Source: an uncultured Bacteroidales bacterium
GTDB lineage: Bacteria; Bacteroidota; Bacteroidia; Bacteroidales; Paludibacteraceae
Length of the DNA: 11,174 nt
Reading direction: 5' to 3'
Assembly: GCA_903929065.1 (NCBI GenBank)
Contig: CAIYTJ010000388.1
Location: 1-11,174 of the forward strand
A model generated the notes under the pieces. It was not told the DNA's origin and searched no databases. It worked only from the letters and a program-made list of their open reading frames with translations. Below are positions 1-7,010 of the stretch, in pieces. The position numbers and the translations under genes were made by a program. Numbering within the stretch: position 1 is the first letter of the stretch; each line of letters starts with the position of its first letter.

Positions 1-197
1 ATGAAAATCAATCCGAAGAAAAAATTAAGGTCGTTACTTCACTTTACAATAAATTGGGTGTAAAGGCAATTTGCGAAGACAAGATGCTTGATTTTTATAC
101 AAAGGCAGTCGCAAATCTTAAAAAAGTGGATATTTTCGAAAATAATAAGCAAGAATTGAGAAAAATAGCTGAAAAGTTGATGGTTAGAATAGATTAA
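1..197 (+). CDS. Polyprenyl diphosphate synthase family protein, C-terminal 64 residues (5' end outside window)
   Basis: An open frame enters from the left edge (first full codon at position 3) and stops at TAA 195-197. The 64 visible residues are the helical tail of an all-alpha isoprenyl diphosphate synthase (IspA/IspB-like). Family-like features are the LYNKLGV turn, the aromatic pair in MLDFYTKAVANL, and an ending of the type KQELRKIAEKLMVRID. In Bacteroidota homologues the same region reads roughly LY-KLGV, then a LxKV segment, then a final RxLAExLMxR. The enzyme condenses isopentenyl diphosphate with allylic diphosphates in the cytosol to make quinone or lipid-carrier chains. The catalytic DDxxD motifs lie outside the window, so chain length and exact name cannot be decided. 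The family call rests on recognition of a short tail. Confidence 0.72.
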   Translation, partial: ENQSEEKIKVVTSLYNKLGVKAICEDKMLDFYTKAVANLKKVDIFENNKQELRKIAEKLMVRID

Positions 198-210
198 TTT
201 TTTACCTTTG
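177..210 (+). promoter_or_regulatory. Possible Bacteroidota-type promoter for the 240-residue protein gene
   Basis: TACCTTTG at 203-210 matches the -7 consensus TAnnTTTG. The best -33 candidate is TTG at 177-179, with a long 23-nt spacer. It lies at the end of the upstream gene and would give a leader of about 80 nt containing the ATTGTAA repeats. The wide spacing makes this weaker than the other promoters in the window. Confidence 0.33.
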
Positions 211-220
211 TGGGCAGATT

Positions 221-294
221 GAATTTTCAATTTCCTAATTCCCAATTTTCAATTGAGACTAAATTTTTCGATTGTAAATTGTAAATTGTAAATT
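221..294. repeat. AT-rich intergenic repeat: three ATTGTAA units plus imperfect inverted copies
   Basis: Positions 271-294 are three exact tandem copies of ATTGTAA followed by ATT, ending 3 nt before the next start codon. Just upstream, 221-254 contains CAATTTTCAATT-type segments that are imperfect reverse complements of the repeat, so the spacer can fold on itself. It looks like a low-complexity dispersed intergenic repeat. No protein-binding or coding role is evident. Confidence 0.6.
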
Positions 295-297
295 AAT

Positions 298-1020
298 ATG
301 CCGTACCGAAGATTACCCAACACTGACCAGGCCCGTTTGCGGGCATTACGCACGGCCATCCAACAGTCGGACAAGCAAAGTTACGGAGAACAGGTTGTTG
401 CTTATAAAGTAATTCACGAAGCCAAAACTTACCTGAGCGGTTTTGAAAAGCAATTGATTCAATACCAACAAACGCTTGAAAGTCAGGTTACTGCCAATAA
501 ACGTTACCAGCAAATTGTGCACAATGCACGCCTTTATATTTCACATTTCATACAGGTTTTCAATCTTTCAGTTATTCGTGGAGATATAAAAAAGGAGCAT
601 AAGCTTTTTTACCAGCTTGACCCAAATGTTCATATTGTTCCGGATTTAAGCACTGAAGCGGCACTGATAAATTGGGGAAAATGTGTAATAGATGGTGAAA
701 ATGAAAGACTTAGAAACGGCGGCTTACCGATTTACAATCCAACAATTGCCAAAGTAAAAGTGCATTATGAAGTTTTTAAAGAATATAAATCCACTCAAAA
801 AATCCATCAAAATACCACCAACCGCAATTGGGAAGATTTGGTTGGTCTTCGCGAAAAAGGCGATGAAATTATTTTGGAAATTTGGAATCAGGTAGAAGCA
901 AAGTATAAGGATGAAAAACCATATACTCGATTAATGAAATGCAAAGCATATGGATTGGTGTATTACTATCGGAAAAACGAAAAAGAACTTTCAAAAGCAG
1001 ATGATTTGGTAGAACTATAA
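298..1020 (+). CDS. Conserved hypothetical protein, 240 residues, function unknown
   Basis: I do not recognise a named domain. The protein has no signal peptide or transmembrane stretch, so it is predicted cytosolic. Residues about 1-105 are rich in Gln, Lys and Arg and look helical, with repeated QQ and QL patterns compatible with a helical bundle or coiled coil. Residues about 165-240 contain Trp/Tyr-rich segments (NRNWEDLVGLREKGDEIILEIW, then a YGLVYYYRK ending). The N-terminus MPYRRLPNTD resembles a Bacteroidota hypothetical family I have an impression of, but I cannot give it a function. ATG at 298 is the first in-frame start and has no Shine-Dalgarno, which is normal for this phylum. 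The gene stands alone, convergent with the folate gene downstream. Confidence 0.8.
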   Translation: MPYRRLPNTDQARLRALRTAIQQSDKQSYGEQVVAYKVIHEAKTYLSGFEKQLIQYQQTLESQVTANKRYQQIVHNARLYISHFIQVFNLSVIRGDIKKEHKLFYQLDPNVHIVPDLSTEAALINWGKCVIDGENERLRNGGLPIYNPTIAKVKVHYEVFKEYKSTQKIHQNTTNRNWEDLVGLREKGDEIILEIWNQVEAKYKDEKPYTRLMKCKAYGLVYYYRKNEKELSKADDLVEL

Positions 1021-1046
1021 AAAAAGAGGCAGAAGCCTTTTTTTTT
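1019..1046. terminator. Bidirectional intrinsic terminator between convergent genes
   Basis: A-rich AAAAAGAGGC (1021-1030), a short AGAA loop, then GCC followed by nine T. The GGC/GCC core is extended by A-T pairs, so it works on both strands and can end both the gene to the left and the minus-strand gene to the right. It overlaps the end of the right-hand coding sequence (stop at 1045-1047). Confidence 0.75.
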
Positions 1047-1644
1047 ATTCAACTATATGTGAAGGAGTTATTATTTTATCCATTATTTTGTCAAATCTGC
1101 GTGCAGGAACAGAATCCAACAATTGCAAATCGAAACCCACACCAATTTTCAAGGTTTTATTTCTTCTGAAATACCGGTCATAAAAACCTTTTCCACGCCC
1201 AAGTCGATTTTTTTTCAAATCAAATGCTACCCCCGGAACGATTGCCAAATCAACTTTTCCTGTATAAGTTTCCGGTAAATCAGGTTCATAAATCCCCAAT
1301 GCATGCTGCACCATTTTTACATTTTGGCCATATACTTTTAATTTCAGGTTGTCTCCTTTAATTGCAGGCAAAACCAGAATTTTTTCATTTGACCATTTTT
1401 GAATGAAAGATTGTGTAGGAAGTTCATCGCCAGTGGACCAATAGATTAGTATTGTTTTAGCCGATTTAAACTCGTCCATAGATTCTATTTTAGCAAAAAC
1501 TATTTCTGCTTCTTTCTCTTTTTCCTCCAGACTAAGACTATCTTTTAAGTGACGAATTTCGAAACGGAGATGTTTTTTTTCTTCGTCAATTCTTAAAGAC
1601 TTAGCATAAAATGGTAATATTAATTTCAAGAGATCTTCATTCAT
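1045..1644 (-). CDS. 5-formyltetrahydrofolate cyclo-ligase (methenyltetrahydrofolate synthetase)
   Basis: This cytosolic enzyme uses ATP to convert 5-formyl-THF to 5,10-methenyl-THF, returning a stored folate to one-carbon metabolism. The family signature is clear: VPGVAFD at residues 136-142, then NRLGRGKGFYDRY at 146-158, the ATP/phosphate-binding glycine loop, and a C-terminal IITPSH. Near the N-terminus, the KKHLR segment (23-27) is the usual substrate-loop start. At 199 residues it is slightly longer than the typical 180-190, because about 18 residues (MNEDLLKLILPFYAKSLR) precede the family start. No internal ATG, GTG or TTG sits at the usual position, so the ATG at 1644 is kept. It is monocistronic, with its own promoter at 1686-1713. 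Locus names differ between species (ygfA, yqgN, fau), so no symbol is given. Confidence 0.93.
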   Translation of the reverse strand: MNEDLLKLILPFYAKSLRIDEEKKHLRFEIRHLKDSLSLEEKEKEAEIVFAKIESMDEFKSAKTILIYWSTGDELPTQSFIQKWSNEKILVLPAIKGDNLKLKVYGQNVKMVQHALGIYEPDLPETYTGKVDLAIVPGVAFDLKKNRLGRGKGFYDRYFRRNKTLKIGVGFDLQLLDSVPARRFDKIMDKIITPSHIVE

Positions 1645-1685
1645 GATTTAACACAAATAGATTTAGTAAGTTGGTCATAATCATA

Positions 1686-1713
1686 CAAAAATAGGTAATG
1701 GTTTATAAAACAA
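1686..1713 (-). promoter_or_regulatory. Bacteroidota-type promoter for the folate cyclo-ligase gene
   Basis: On the minus strand, TTG (1713-1711), a 17-nt spacer, then TATTTTTG (1693-1686), a full match to TAnnTTTG. The expected start of transcription near 1680 gives a leader of about 36 nt before the ATG at 1644. Confidence 0.65.
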
Positions 1714-1759
1714 CTAATTATTTAATCATTTTAGCTCTGTAAAGAAAATAATTTAAAAT

Positions 1760-1794
1760 TTTGTTGTTAATTCAATTAAATATGTTTATTTTTG
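1760..1794 (+). promoter_or_regulatory. Bacteroidota-type promoter for the outer-membrane two-gene operon
   Basis: TATTTTTG at 1787-1794 fits TAnnTTTG exactly. TTG at 1764-1766 is 20 nt upstream; TTTG at 1760-1763 would give a 23-nt spacer. Transcription would start near 1801, about 45 nt before the ATG at 1846. It is divergent from the promoter at 1686-1713. Confidence 0.62.
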
Positions 1795-1845
1795 AACTTT
1801 AAAGTTAATCAGATGTGATTGGAGTTTTAAAATAAGCAAGTAATT

Positions 1846-2658
1846 ATGAGAAAATTAGTTATTCTATTTTTAATAAATTCATTTTCAGCCTTTTGCTTTT
1901 CTCAAATTTCTAATACTCTTCCAGGATCAAGTGCTATTGCAGGAACTTCTGTTTCAGATTCTCGCAACTGGTCTGCATTTAACAATCCTGCTATGCTGGG
2001 TTATATTGATAAATCCGAAATCGGTCTTCAATATAATAACCAGTATTTAATTCCGGAACTTTCCACTAAAAGTGTTCATTTCGGCTTGCCATCAAACTTG
2101 CTGAATACAGGGCTCTCATTCTCCCATTTTGGCTATTCGCGTTATCATGAAATGATACTCGGAGTCGGTTTTGCCCGAAACTTCTCCGACAAATTCGCTC
2201 TGGGTGTGCAGTTTAATTATTATTCGGCATTTTTCAATGCCACAAATTCCTATCGCGGAGCACTATTGCCTCAAATAGGATTATCTGTGAAATTCTCACC
2301 AAACTTTAACATTGGATTCAATACCTTTAATCCATTTCAATCCAATATTCCTACAGAATTTGTCATAAAAAGACTTCCTTCAGTTTTTAGTTTGGGCTCT
2401 GAATACTTTTTCTCTCCGGAATTGGTTTGGAGAACGCAAATTGATAAGGAAGTGAGCAGCAATTATCGCTTCGCCACCGGATTTGAATATCAGATGTTAC
2501 AGAATTTCAAGGTCAAACTTGGCGCTTATGGTTCTGATTATTTGGTTTCATGCTTTGGATTGGGTTTCAAAACAGGATCATTCCTTATTGATTTGAATTG
2601 TGATTTGCATCCGTTGCTCGGCGTAAATACATTGGCAGCAATAAAATATCGCTTTTAA
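1846..2658 (+). CDS. PorV/FadL-like outer-membrane beta-barrel protein
   Basis: This is a predicted outer-membrane barrel of 270 residues. Residues 1-20 form a type I signal peptide (MRKL, then a hydrophobic run ending near FSQ). After cleavage the protein begins with LPGSSAIAGTSVSDSRNWSAFNNPAMLG. This resembles the N-terminal pattern of PorV/PorQ and FadL-like proteins (G-A-A-hG, then an N-P-A-hhG motif). The rest is alternating aromatic/glycine beta-strands, ending in a C-terminal phenylalanine (IKYRF), the usual BAM recognition signal. It is smaller than PorV or FadL, so a specific transport or secretion role cannot be claimed. It is translated just ahead of the larger partner (2-nt gap), so the two are almost certainly co-transcribed and may act together at the outer membrane. 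Confidence 0.75.
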   Translation: MRKLVILFLINSFSAFCFSQISNTLPGSSAIAGTSVSDSRNWSAFNNPAMLGYIDKSEIGLQYNNQYLIPELSTKSVHFGLPSNLLNTGLSFSHFGYSRYHEMILGVGFARNFSDKFALGVQFNYYSAFFNATNSYRGALLPQIGLSVKFSPNFNIGFNTFNPFQSNIPTEFVIKRLPSVFSLGSEYFFSPELVWRTQIDKEVSSNYRFATGFEYQMLQNFKVKLGAYGSDYLVSCFGLGFKTGSFLIDLNCDLHPLLGVNTLAAIKYRF

Positions 2659-2660
2659 TT

Positions 2661-4721
2661 ATGAAGAGGATAATATTCTGCATAATTCTACTGTTTTTAT
2701 CGTGTGTAGTTAATGCACAAGATGTTGTGACTACGACCGAACAGCTAATCGCCGATATTTTTGAACAATACACTGCTGAAAGCGAAGAAACCATTGATTA
2801 TGAATCGTTTTACGACGATTTAATGTTTTGTGCACAAAATCCGATTAATTTAAACCAAACCAATCGGGAGGAATTGGAAAAATTGCAGTTTTTGTCGGAA
2901 ATTCAGGTGGAAAATATCCTTTCGTACGTTTATGAATCCGGTTCGATGCAAACGATTTATGAACTGCAGCTCGTCGAAGGACTGGATATGACTGATATCC
3001 GACGCATGTTGCCGTTTGTCAGAATTGGCGAAAGCGATGATTCGAAAAAGAAAATTTACTGGAAAGATTTGGTAAAATATGGCAAAAATGAGTTGCTTTT
3101 TCGGCTCGATAAAGGCCTGGAAACCAAGGAAGGTTACCAGTTTTTACCAAATGAAGATGTAAATATGCCACCAACACTAGCTAATTATTTGGGAAACGAA
3201 CTTTATAACTCGCTGAAATACAGGTTTCATTTCAAAGACCGCATCCAATTTGGATTTTCGGCTGAAAAAGATGCCGGCGAACAGTTTTGGGGAAATCAGA
3301 ACAAAGGTTATGATTTTTATTCGTTTCATGCACAGTTCAATAATTTCGGAAAATTCAAAACCATTGTCTTGGGCGATTTTCGGGCAAATTTTGGACAAGG
3401 ACTGGTGCTTCATACCGAATTTGGCATGGGAAAATCGTCGTATGTGTTGAATGTTACGCCACGAAGTTCAGGGTTAAAAAAATACAGCTCAACTGATGAA
3501 TATAACTTTTTTCGTGGAGGAGGAGCGACCTTTAAACTTGGGAAACTGGATTTGACTGCCTTTTATTCCAATAAAATGATCGATGGTGATACGGTGAACG
3601 GCACTTTCCCGACGATTATTAAAACCGGTTATCACCGTACGTTGGACGAACTTTCTAAAAAACAAACTGTGAATCAGCAAATTATCGGAGGAAACCTGAC
3701 TTATACCAATATGAATCTACAAATCGGTTTCACGGCAGTTCATACTTCGCTGGATAACAAATTGGTTCCTGACAAATCCGTTTACAATTATTTCTATTTT
3801 TCAGGCAGTAAGCAAACTACCGGCGGCATATTTTACCGCTATCGGTGGAAAAAACTCAACTTGTTTGGCGAAACCGCCGTGACTGATAAGGGTTCGTTGG
3901 CAACGCTAAACGGTTGCTATTTTAATCCGGTTTCACAGGTTTCGCTGGTAGTTTTGCAGCGGTATTATTCGCCGGAATATGACACGTTTTATGCTTCTTC
4001 GTTTTCGGCAACTTCCCGGATAAACAATGAATCTGGCATTTATCTCGGGGCTGAAGTTCGTCCATTTCGTCGGTGGAAGTTTGCTGCTTATGCCGATAAT
4101 TACCGTTTTCCGTGGCCGAAATATGGAATAGACGCGCCTTCAGACGGCCACGATTATTTGTTTCAAGCTGATTTTACAGCAAAGCGAAATCTGACCATGT
4201 ATTGGCGGTTAAAATACGAAGAAAATCAAACCAATCTGTCAGGCTCCACGGCGACCATGCCGGAAATTGTACCTCAGAAAAAAACTTCGTTGCGTTACCA
4301 GCTGGTTTATTCGTATTTAAATTTTAGTTTTAAAAATGTACTGGAAGGAAATTTGGTACGAATTGCCTATGCTGACTGGACTTACGGCGTAATTGCCTCG
4401 CAGGATGTGAGTTATGAATTTCCGAAAATTCCACTTAAAATAGATTTTAGAATGCAGTTTTTCGATGCTCAAAACTACCTGAACCGCTTTTATTCTTACG
4501 AGAAAGATGTTTTGTACGCTTTTTCCATCCCAATGTATTACGGTCTTGGAAGCCGGTATTACCTCAATTTACAATATGATGTCACTAAAAAATTATCCGT
4601 ATGGTTTAAAATTGCCCAAACCGTTTATGCCGACGATCGCGAAACACTTAGTAGCGGCAATGAAACCATTTCCGGAAACCGAAAAACAGATATGAGATTG
4701 TTGGTGAAGTGGGAATTTTAA
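2661..4721 (+). CDS. Helix-hairpin-helix domain protein with predicted outer-membrane beta-barrel
   Basis: A 686-residue exported protein. Residues 1-20 are a signal peptide ending VVNAQ. Residues about 61-122 are a ComEA/GspK-like helix-hairpin-helix region (NPINLNQTNREELEKL, later MQTIYELQLVEGL). Its 'N-h-N-x-A/T-x-x-E-L' opening is the family hallmark. From about residue 140 to the end the protein is rich in amphipathic strands with aromatic girdles (for example YRFHFKDRIQFGFSAEKD) and finishes in KWEF, a barrel-type C-terminus. The HhH fold usually binds DNA or protein. Because this protein is exported, a periplasmic protein-contact or assembly role seems more likely, but that is inference. 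It is in an operon with the upstream small barrel (2-nt gap). The pairing looks like a conserved Bacteroidota arrangement of unknown function. Confidence 0.8.
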   Translation: MKRIIFCIILLFLSCVVNAQDVVTTTEQLIADIFEQYTAESEETIDYESFYDDLMFCAQNPINLNQTNREELEKLQFLSEIQVENILSYVYESGSMQTIYELQLVEGLDMTDIRRMLPFVRIGESDDSKKKIYWKDLVKYGKNELLFRLDKGLETKEGYQFLPNEDVNMPPTLANYLGNELYNSLKYRFHFKDRIQFGFSAEKDAGEQFWGNQNKGYDFYSFHAQFNNFGKFKTIVLGDFRANFGQGLVLHTEFGMGKSSYVLNVTPRSSGLKKYSSTDEYNFFRGGGATFKLGKLDLTAFYSNKMIDGDTVNGTFPTIIKTGYHRTLDELSKKQTVNQQIIGGNLTYTNMNLQIGFTAVHTSLDNKLVPDKSVYNYFYFSGSKQTTGGIFYRYRWKKLNLFGETAVTDKGSLATLNGCYFNPVSQVSLVVLQRYYSPEYDTFYASSFSATSRINNESGIYLGAEVRPFRRWKFAAYADNYRFPWPKYGIDAPSDGHDYLFQADFTAKRNLTMYWRLKYEENQTNLSGSTATMPEIVPQKKTSLRYQLVYSYLNFSFKNVLEGNLVRIAYADWTYGVIASQDVSYEFPKIPLKIDFRMQFFDAQNYLNRFYSYEKDVLYAFSIPMYYGLGSRYYLNLQYDVTKKLSVWFKIAQTVYADDRETLSSGNETISGNRKTDMRLLVKWEF

Positions 4722-4735
4722 AAAGAACACACTTT

Positions 4736-4820
4736 CAATCTGACAAAAATCGTTCTTAAAATCTAAAAATTCAATCCGAAACACCCCAAAAAATGATATT
4801 TTTAGTGTACAATCTGACAA
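4736..4820 (+). repeat. Two 11-nt direct repeats (CAATCTGACAA) upstream of the pta promoter
   Basis: CAATCTGACAA occurs exactly at 4736-4746 and 4810-4820, 74 nt start to start (about seven helical turns). The second copy ends about 37 nt before the -33 element of the pta promoter, a position suited to an activator or repressor site. The 218-nt spacer holds no gene. It also has a weak AAGAAC/GTTCTT stem (about 4723-4757), possibly the end of the outer-membrane operon. Confidence 0.4.
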
Positions 4821-4856
4821 GATATCAATTATTTACAAAAAACTGCCATCTCTACA

Positions 4857-4886
4857 TTGCAATTTTGGAATATTGCTTTATCTTTG
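4857..4886 (+). promoter_or_regulatory. Bacteroidota-type promoter for the pta-ackA operon
   Basis: TTG at 4857-4859, a 19-nt spacer, and TATCTTTG at 4879-4886, a full TAnnTTTG match with near-ideal spacing. Transcription would start near 4893, about 56 nt before the ATG at 4949. Confidence 0.7.
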
Positions 4887-4948
4887 TACCGTTTTTCAGC
4901 CCGAAGACGTTTGCCTCCAGCCGATAACCACTACAATATTTGTCAAAA

Positions 4949-5947
4949 ATGGAATTATTAGAAAAAATTATGGCGAAAGCCAAAGCCAATCCGCAACGTA
5001 TCGTGTTGCCGGAAGGCACTGAAATCCGCACATTGAAGGCGGCCGACATTATTTTGAAAGAAAAGGCGGCAAAATTGATTCTTATCGGCAACGAAAATGA
5101 AATAAAGAAACTTGCAGCTGAAAATAATCTGACTTACATTTCCGAAGCGAAGATTGTAGACCCGGAAACCAATCCAAAGATGGCTGAATACGCCAATTTG
5201 CTTTTCGAAATCCGTAAAAGCAAAGGAATGACTTTGGAAGAAGCAACAAAACAGGCGAAAGATCCGTTGTACCTTGGTTGTTTGATGATAAAAAATGGCG
5301 ATGCGGATGGCGAACTTGCCGGAGCACAAAATACAACCGGAAACGTACTTCGTCCGGCATTCCAGATTGTAAAAACTGTTCCGGGAATTAGTGTGGTTTC
5401 AGGAGCTATTTTGATGTTTACACCGGCAACTCAATACGGTGAAAATGGTTTGTTGGTATTTGCTGATTGTGCTGTAAATCCAAATCCAACAGCTTCAGAA
5501 TTGGCTGAAATAGCCGTAAGCACAGCTAATACAGCCCGGGTTATTGCCGGTTTTGAACCACGCGTTGCGATGTTGAGTTTCTCGTCAAAAGGAAGTGCTA
5601 AACACGAACTGGTTGACAAAGTGGTGGAAGCAACCCGAATTGCGAAAGAAATGGCTCCGGATCTGATGATTGATGGCGAATTACAAGCTGATGCAGCTCT
5701 GGTTCCGGCAATCGGACAAAGCAAAGCGCCCGGAAGTAAAATTGCCGGACATGCCAATGTATTGGTTTTTCCGGATTTGCAATCGGGAAATATCGGTTAC
5801 AAAATGGTTGAACGTTTCTCAGGAGCGCAGGCTGTCGGACCAATTTTACAGGGAATGGCAGCACCTATTAACGACCTTTCACGGGGATGTTCGGTGGATG
5901 ATATTGTGCGAATGATTACTATTACAGCCAATCAGGCAATGAAATAA
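4949..5947 (+). CDS. pta: Phosphate acetyltransferase, short single-domain type
   Basis: Catalyses acetyl-CoA + phosphate to acetyl phosphate + CoA in the cytosol, the first step of acetate formation and ATP gain with acetate kinase. At 332 residues it matches the short Methanosarcina/Clostridium-type Pta, without the extra N-terminal domains of the E. coli enzyme. The whole chain follows the family: IVLPEG near the N-terminus, NTTGNVLRP, FADCAVNPNPTA, SFSSKGSAKHELVDKV, DGELQADAA, FPDLQSGNIGYK, INDLSRGCSVDDI. Counting from the ATG at 4949, residues equivalent to the Methanosarcina CoA/catalytic set are R89, R135, S311, R312 and D318; all are present. A TTG at 4940 could add three residues, but ATG is preferred. 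Phosphate butyryltransferase is less likely given the family motifs and the ackA partner. Confidence 0.93.
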   Translation: MELLEKIMAKAKANPQRIVLPEGTEIRTLKAADIILKEKAAKLILIGNENEIKKLAAENNLTYISEAKIVDPETNPKMAEYANLLFEIRKSKGMTLEEATKQAKDPLYLGCLMIKNGDADGELAGAQNTTGNVLRPAFQIVKTVPGISVVSGAILMFTPATQYGENGLLVFADCAVNPNPTASELAEIAVSTANTARVIAGFEPRVAMLSFSSKGSAKHELVDKVVEATRIAKEMAPDLMIDGELQADAALVPAIGQSKAPGSKIAGHANVLVFPDLQSGNIGYKMVERFSGAQAVGPILQGMAAPINDLSRGCSVDDIVRMITITANQAMK

Positions 5948-5950
5948 TAC

Positions 5951-6026
5951 AGCAGTAAACAGTAAGCGGTAAACGGTAAGCATCTGGCACCGAATACTTA
6001 CCGCTTGCTGCTTACTGTTTACCGCT
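5951..6026. repeat. 30-nt imperfect inverted repeat built from GTAAAC/GTAAGC units
   Basis: Left arm 5951-5980 and right arm 5997-6026 match as reverse complements at 26 of 30 positions, around a 16-nt loop. Two of the mismatches become G-U pairs in RNA. The left arm is itself a tandem mixture of the hexamers GTAAAC and GTAAGC. No T-tract follows, so it is not a classic terminator. In the transcript it would form a long hairpin filling the pta-dehydrogenase spacer and could influence mRNA processing or stability. It may instead be a dispersed repeat. Confidence 0.75.
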
Positions 6027-6039
6027 AAAAACAAAATAT

Positions 6040-6996
6040 ATGGCAGAAGAAATTATTGAAGCGATAGAACGCTACGGACTCAGCAAACGCAACCGGAAAC
6101 GGACTCTCTTTTCGCGCATTGGTGTGGTGGGATGTGGAAAAGAAGGAAGTGTGATTGCAACTACAGCCGCTCTGAATGGTATGGAAGTGGTATTTCTGGA
6201 AATTAATGAAGAAGGAATTGAAAATGCTTACAAACGCATTGAAGAAAAACTGGATAAGAAGATCTCCAACTGGGGTTTGACGAGCAACGAAAAGAAAGTT
6301 GTGTTGGGAAAAATCACAGGAACCACAACTTACGAAGATTTTAAAGGATGTGATTTCGTGATTGAAGCTATCCGTTACCACGACAATACCGGTGTTCGCC
6401 GCATTGCACAGCGCAAAGAGGTTTTCGTAGAGCTTGAACGGGTTTTGTCACCGACAGCCATTATTGCTTCGAATGTATCCACCGTGATTGTAACCGATCT
6501 GGCCTCGGAACTTGAGCATACCGAACGCTGTATCGGTTTGCACTTTCTTTCGAACGTGCCGGACTCACAAATTATTGAAATCGTTCCGGGTCTGAACACT
6601 TCCGAAGAAACGTACGAAAAAGTATGTATGTTTGCCAAACTGATTAAACACGATTATATTCCGGTAATGGAATCGTCGGGTTTGGTAAGTATCCGTTTGT
6701 TTTTGATACAGCTGAATGAAGCGTGCGGCATTTTGATGGAAGGCATTTCGAGTGTGGAAGATATTGACCGCGTGTTGACAGTCGGATTCGGACACCGCCA
6801 GGGTGTTTTCCGTACTGCCGACCAGATGGGAATCGAAAAAATAGTCCGGTTGCTTGAAAACCTGTGGGACGAATACGGAAGCCTGAAATACAAACCATCA
6901 CCGATTTTGCTTCGACTTTTCCGTGCTAAACATTTTGGAATAAGCACAAACAGGGGTTTTTATACCTACGATGATTTTGGAAATATAATCAAATAA
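6040..6996 (+). CDS. 3-hydroxyacyl-CoA dehydrogenase family protein, catalytic Asn replaced
   Basis: A 318-residue two-domain protein like 3-hydroxybutyryl-CoA dehydrogenase. The N-terminal Rossmann domain starts about residue 25 with the NAD motif GCGKEG (31-36) and an acidic residue after the second strand (FLEIN). The all-helical C-terminal domain covers about 185-318 and ends NRGFYTYDD, a usual family ending. Of the catalytic Ser-His-Glu-Asn set, S147, H168 and E180 are in register. The Asn expected 50 residues after the His is I218 (GLVSIRL in place of the typical GFVVNRI), with no gap in the alignment. The HFFNP motif is also changed to HFLSN. About 25 extra N-terminal residues and a short insertion near 113-122 add to the divergence. 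It may bind NAD(H) and acyl-CoA but be impaired or altered as a dehydrogenase (inference). It lies between pta and ackA in an operon. Confidence 0.82.
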   Translation: MAEEIIEAIERYGLSKRNRKRTLFSRIGVVGCGKEGSVIATTAALNGMEVVFLEINEEGIENAYKRIEEKLDKKISNWGLTSNEKKVVLGKITGTTTYEDFKGCDFVIEAIRYHDNTGVRRIAQRKEVFVELERVLSPTAIIASNVSTVIVTDLASELEHTERCIGLHFLSNVPDSQIIEIVPGLNTSEETYEKVCMFAKLIKHDYIPVMESSGLVSIRLFLIQLNEACGILMEGISSVEDIDRVLTVGFGHRQGVFRTADQMGIEKIVRLLENLWDEYGSLKYKPSPILLRLFRAKHFGISTNRGFYTYDDFGNIIK

Positions 6997-7001
6997 GGAG
7001 G
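6995..7001 (+). promoter_or_regulatory. Strong Shine-Dalgarno (AAGGAGG) for ackA
   Basis: AAGGAGG overlaps the TAA stop of the preceding gene (6994-6996) and lies 9 nt before the ATG at 7011. A full Shine-Dalgarno is uncommon in Bacteroidota and absent from most genes in this window. It fixes the ackA start and suggests high translation. Confidence 0.7.
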
Positions 7002-7010
7002 AACTAAAAC

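Noticed and set aside
4940..4948. TTG start for pta adding three residues
   Set aside because: The ATG at 4949 already gives the normal family N-terminus, and TTG starts are rare. Kept only as an alternative.
5951..6026. Terminator separating pta from the next gene
   Set aside because: Good stem but a 16-nt loop and no T-run on the plus strand; the sequence after it is A-rich.
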